7,069 nucleotides of DNA, from the NCBI GenBank assembly GCA_002401545.1, contig NVTJ01000065.1:1-7069 (forward strand), read 5' to 3'. The position numbers and the translations under genes were made by a program. The notes below the pieces were generated by a model. It had not been told where the DNA came from, did not search any database, and was given only the letters and a program-made list of their open reading frames with translations. This stretch comes from Alphaproteobacteria bacterium (GTDB lineage: Bacteria > Pseudomonadota > Alphaproteobacteria > Sphingomonadales > Emcibacteraceae). Of this stretch, positions 5,259 through 7,069 are shown in pieces (position 1 is the stretch's first letter; each line of letters opens with the position of its first letter).

Positions 5259-6398
5259 ATGAAGGCCCTTATCAACGCACGTGTCTTAACCCCCGAAGGC
5301 TTCAAGGATAACCAGAGCGTCCTGTTTCGCGATGGACTAATCGTGACGGTTTGCGATGATATTGCATGTCCTGCGGATATTACAGTAGAACGTGATCTTC
5401 GCGGCATGACGTTACTGCCCGGTTTTATCGACACCCAGGTCAATGGCGGCGGTGGTGTTTTGTTCAATGACAGTTCCACCGTTGAAGGCATCAAAGCCAT
5501 CGGAGAAGCCCACCGCAAATTCGGCACCACCGGGTTCCTGCCCACCCTGATAAGTGATAATCCGGACATCATGGCACGTGCCATAGAGGCTGTTGAAATG
5601 GCCATTGCCCAGGGTGTTCCCGGTGTCCTTGGCATTCATCTTGAAGGACCGTTCCTGAATGAACAGAAACGCGGTGTGCATGATGCCTCGAAATTCAGGG
5701 AGATTGGCGAGGATGAACTGAACCTTCTGTCCAGCCTCAAGGGCGGTAAGACAATTGTCACTCTGGCCCCTGAGAAAACAACAGCTGACATCATTCTGGC
5801 CCTTCACAGGCGCGGTGTGATTGTTTCCGCCGGTCATTCGCTGGCATCATATGAAGAGACCCTCACGGCGCTGGACGCAGGCCTGACAGGCTTCACCCAC
5901 CTGTTCAATGCCATGACCCCTCTGAACAGCCGCCATCCGGGCATCATTGCCGCCGCTTTGCAAGACCCGCGCGGCTGGTGCGGTATTATAGCAGATGGTC
6001 ACCATGTTCATCCGGCCATGCTACGTCTGGCCGTACGCGCCAAGGCCGATGACCAGATATTTCTCGTTACCGACTCCATGCCAAGCGTCGGCGCCAAGGA
6101 CAAGCCCTTCTTTCTCGGGAATATCAGGATTGAAGTGGCGGATGGCAAATGCGTCACGGCGGACGGCACCCTTGCCGGGTCGGACCTGGATATGATCAGT
6201 GCCGTCCGGAATGCCATGGATTTTCTGGATATTGATCTTGAGCAGGCAACCCGCATGGCCAGCATATTACCCGCCCGGTTTATCATGATGCAAGATCAAC
6301 TTGGGGAGTTACGCGCAGGCCTTCAGGCTGATTTTATTCTTCTCTCCCCCGAACTGGAGGTTATGGAAAGCTGGATCAGAGGGCAAGCGACCTCTTAG
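5259..6398 (+). CDS. nagA: N-acetylglucosamine-6-phosphate deacetylase
   Basis: This 379-residue amidohydrolase-superfamily protein matches the usual NagA length (about 380). The N-terminal beta-sandwich leads to LPGFIDTQVNGGGG (53-66), in which the HxH of other amidohydrolases is replaced, as in E. coli NagA. Metal and catalytic residues appear as HLEGP (E129), SAGHS (H193), THLFNAM (H214), ADGHHVHP (248-252 region) and the catalytic aspartate in VTDSMP (D272). The C-terminal sandwich ends near SWIRG. It hydrolyses GlcNAc-6-P to GlcN-6-P plus acetate in the cytoplasm, feeding the deaminase encoded immediately upstream. The ATG at 5259 follows GGAG (5244-5247) by 11 bases and lies 2 bases past the deaminase stop; an upstream in-frame TTG at 5217 would overlap that gene and is less likely. 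Its stop codon overlaps that of the convergent regulator gene. Confidence 0.95.
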   Translation: MKALINARVLTPEGFKDNQSVLFRDGLIVTVCDDIACPADITVERDLRGMTLLPGFIDTQVNGGGGVLFNDSSTVEGIKAIGEAHRKFGTTGFLPTLISDNPDIMARAIEAVEMAIAQGVPGVLGIHLEGPFLNEQKRGVHDASKFREIGEDELNLLSSLKGGKTIVTLAPEKTTADIILALHRRGVIVSAGHSLASYEETLTALDAGLTGFTHLFNAMTPLNSRHPGIIAAALQDPRGWCGIIADGHHVHPAMLRLAVRAKADDQIFLVTDSMPSVGAKDKPFFLGNIRIEVADGKCVTADGTLAGSDLDMISAVRNAMDFLDIDLEQATRMASILPARFIMMQDQLGELRAGLQADFILLSPELEVMESWIRGQATS

Positions 6399-7069
6399 TT
6401 TAATTGAATACTTTCCAAATTCATGACAAAATCATAACGATCCCCACGGTAGGCCGACCTGGTCAATTCGACTGGCGTACCATCCTGAAGATAAGACCGC
6501 CGCTCAATTCGTAATACTTCACTATTTTCCTCAATGGAAAGAAGACCAGCCTCAGTAGGGTTCGCCAGGGACGCCCGGACCTTCTGAGTACCCTTGACTG
6601 GTCGATGGCCTTTAGTCTCCAGCGCCCGATACAGAGATTCGGATATCTCGTTAATTTCTGGCAGCAGTCTTGCCGGAACGACAGCATGTTCAATAGCAAG
6701 AGGTTGGCCATCCAACAATCGAACACGTCCAAGACGCACGACATTATCTGTTTGGGGTATTTTCAGAATTTCCGCTTCTTCCACTGTCGGTGTGCCGTAA
6801 GCTTTCATGATCCAGATGGCTCTGGGATTATGGCCCATCTTGAGCGCATTGCCAGTGAAACCACTCAGGCTTGATCCAAGGTGTTCAAGCTGTGGCAGAA
6901 CAAATGTGCCGGCCCCCTGCTTACGCAAAACAACCTTGTCCGCCACAAGCTTGTCCAGAGCCTTGCGGATTGTCACCCGGGAAGTCCCGGTCATAAGACA
7001 CAAGTCACGTTCAGGGGGCAAAGCTTCGCCAACAGCAACTTTACCTTGGGAAATATAGGTGTGTATATT
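6395..7069 (-). CDS. GntR/HutC-family transcriptional regulator (5' end outside window)
   Basis: The minus-strand frame stays open to the right edge, giving 224 visible residues that begin NIHTYISQGKVAVGEALPPE; only some 15-25 residues seem to be missing. The winged helix-turn-helix has GEALPPERDLC, then TSRVTIRKALDKLVADKVV and the wing RKQGAGTFV. After it comes a UTRA ligand-binding domain (SSLSGFTGNALKMGHNPR through RYDFVMNL), which defines the HutC subfamily. Relatives such as NagR/YvoA, DasR and NagQ repress amino-sugar genes and release DNA on binding GlcN-6-P or GlcNAc-6-P. The neighbouring nagA, deaminase and kinase make this the likely role here, with targets in the divergent region at 3933-4194. 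The internal TTG at 7021 is not the start, since conserved residues continue upstream. Its own promoter is not in the window. Confidence 0.9.
   Translation of the reverse strand, partial: NIHTYISQGKVAVGEALPPERDLCLMTGTSRVTIRKALDKLVADKVVLRKQGAGTFVLPQLEHLGSSLSGFTGNALKMGHNPRAIWIMKAYGTPTVEEAEILKIPQTDNVVRLGRVRLLDGQPLAIEHAVVPARLLPEINEISESLYRALETKGHRPVKGTQKVRASLANPTEAGLLSIEENSEVLRIERRSYLQDGTPVELTRSAYRGDRYDFVMNLESIQLN

Noticed and set aside
5240..5837. Minus-strand frames opposite nagA
   Set aside because: They are shadows of a strongly conserved coding frame with all NagA motifs in place.

Overview
The window comes from a Gram-negative bacterium, most likely a proteobacterium and plausibly an alphaproteobacterium. 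This is inferred from the AmpG-like inner-membrane permease, the BadF-type amino-sugar kinase, the SIS-type deaminase and the IS3-family remnant; no marker gene fixes the taxon. Nearly all of the sequence is accounted for, and I see no wholly unknown multi-gene system.

Left part (1-926, minus strand): the first 308 codons of an F1-ATPase beta subunit, running off the left edge. No other ATPase gene lies upstream, so atpD is the first gene of its operon. Together with sequence details, this points to the 'alternate' N-ATPase (order atpDCQRBEFAG) and not the housekeeping F1Fo operon. A short upstream region (927-1009) follows, then a small decayed IS3-family remnant (about 1010-1152).

Middle (1154-3932, minus strand): a tightly packed operon transcribed leftward: an amino-sugar kinase of the BadF/GspK/NagK type, an AmpG-family MFS permease, and a RimJ/RimL-like GNAT acetyltransferase. 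Kinase and permease share one base (TGATG); permease and acetyltransferase overlap by 13 bp, with a near-perfect Shine-Dalgarno inside the permease gene.

A 262-bp A+T-rich divergent region (3933-4194) separates this operon from a rightward pair: a NagB-II-like SIS glucosamine-6-phosphate deaminase (4195-5256) and nagA, N-acetylglucosamine-6-phosphate deacetylase (5259-6398). The divergent region carries repeated GGTAT elements, including two 10-mers exactly 11 bp apart, and a CTGAC-ATG-GTCAG inverted repeat. Both are candidate operators.

Right end (6395-7069, minus strand): a GntR/HutC-family regulator with its 5' end outside the window. It converges on nagA so closely that the two stop codons overlap.

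Read together, kinase, deacetylase and deaminase form a PTS-independent route: GlcNAc to GlcNAc-6-P to GlcN-6-P to fructose-6-P plus ammonia. The AmpG-like permease suggests the substrate may enter as cell-wall muropeptides or a related saccharide. The GntR protein is the likely local repressor, probably responding to an amino-sugar phosphate.
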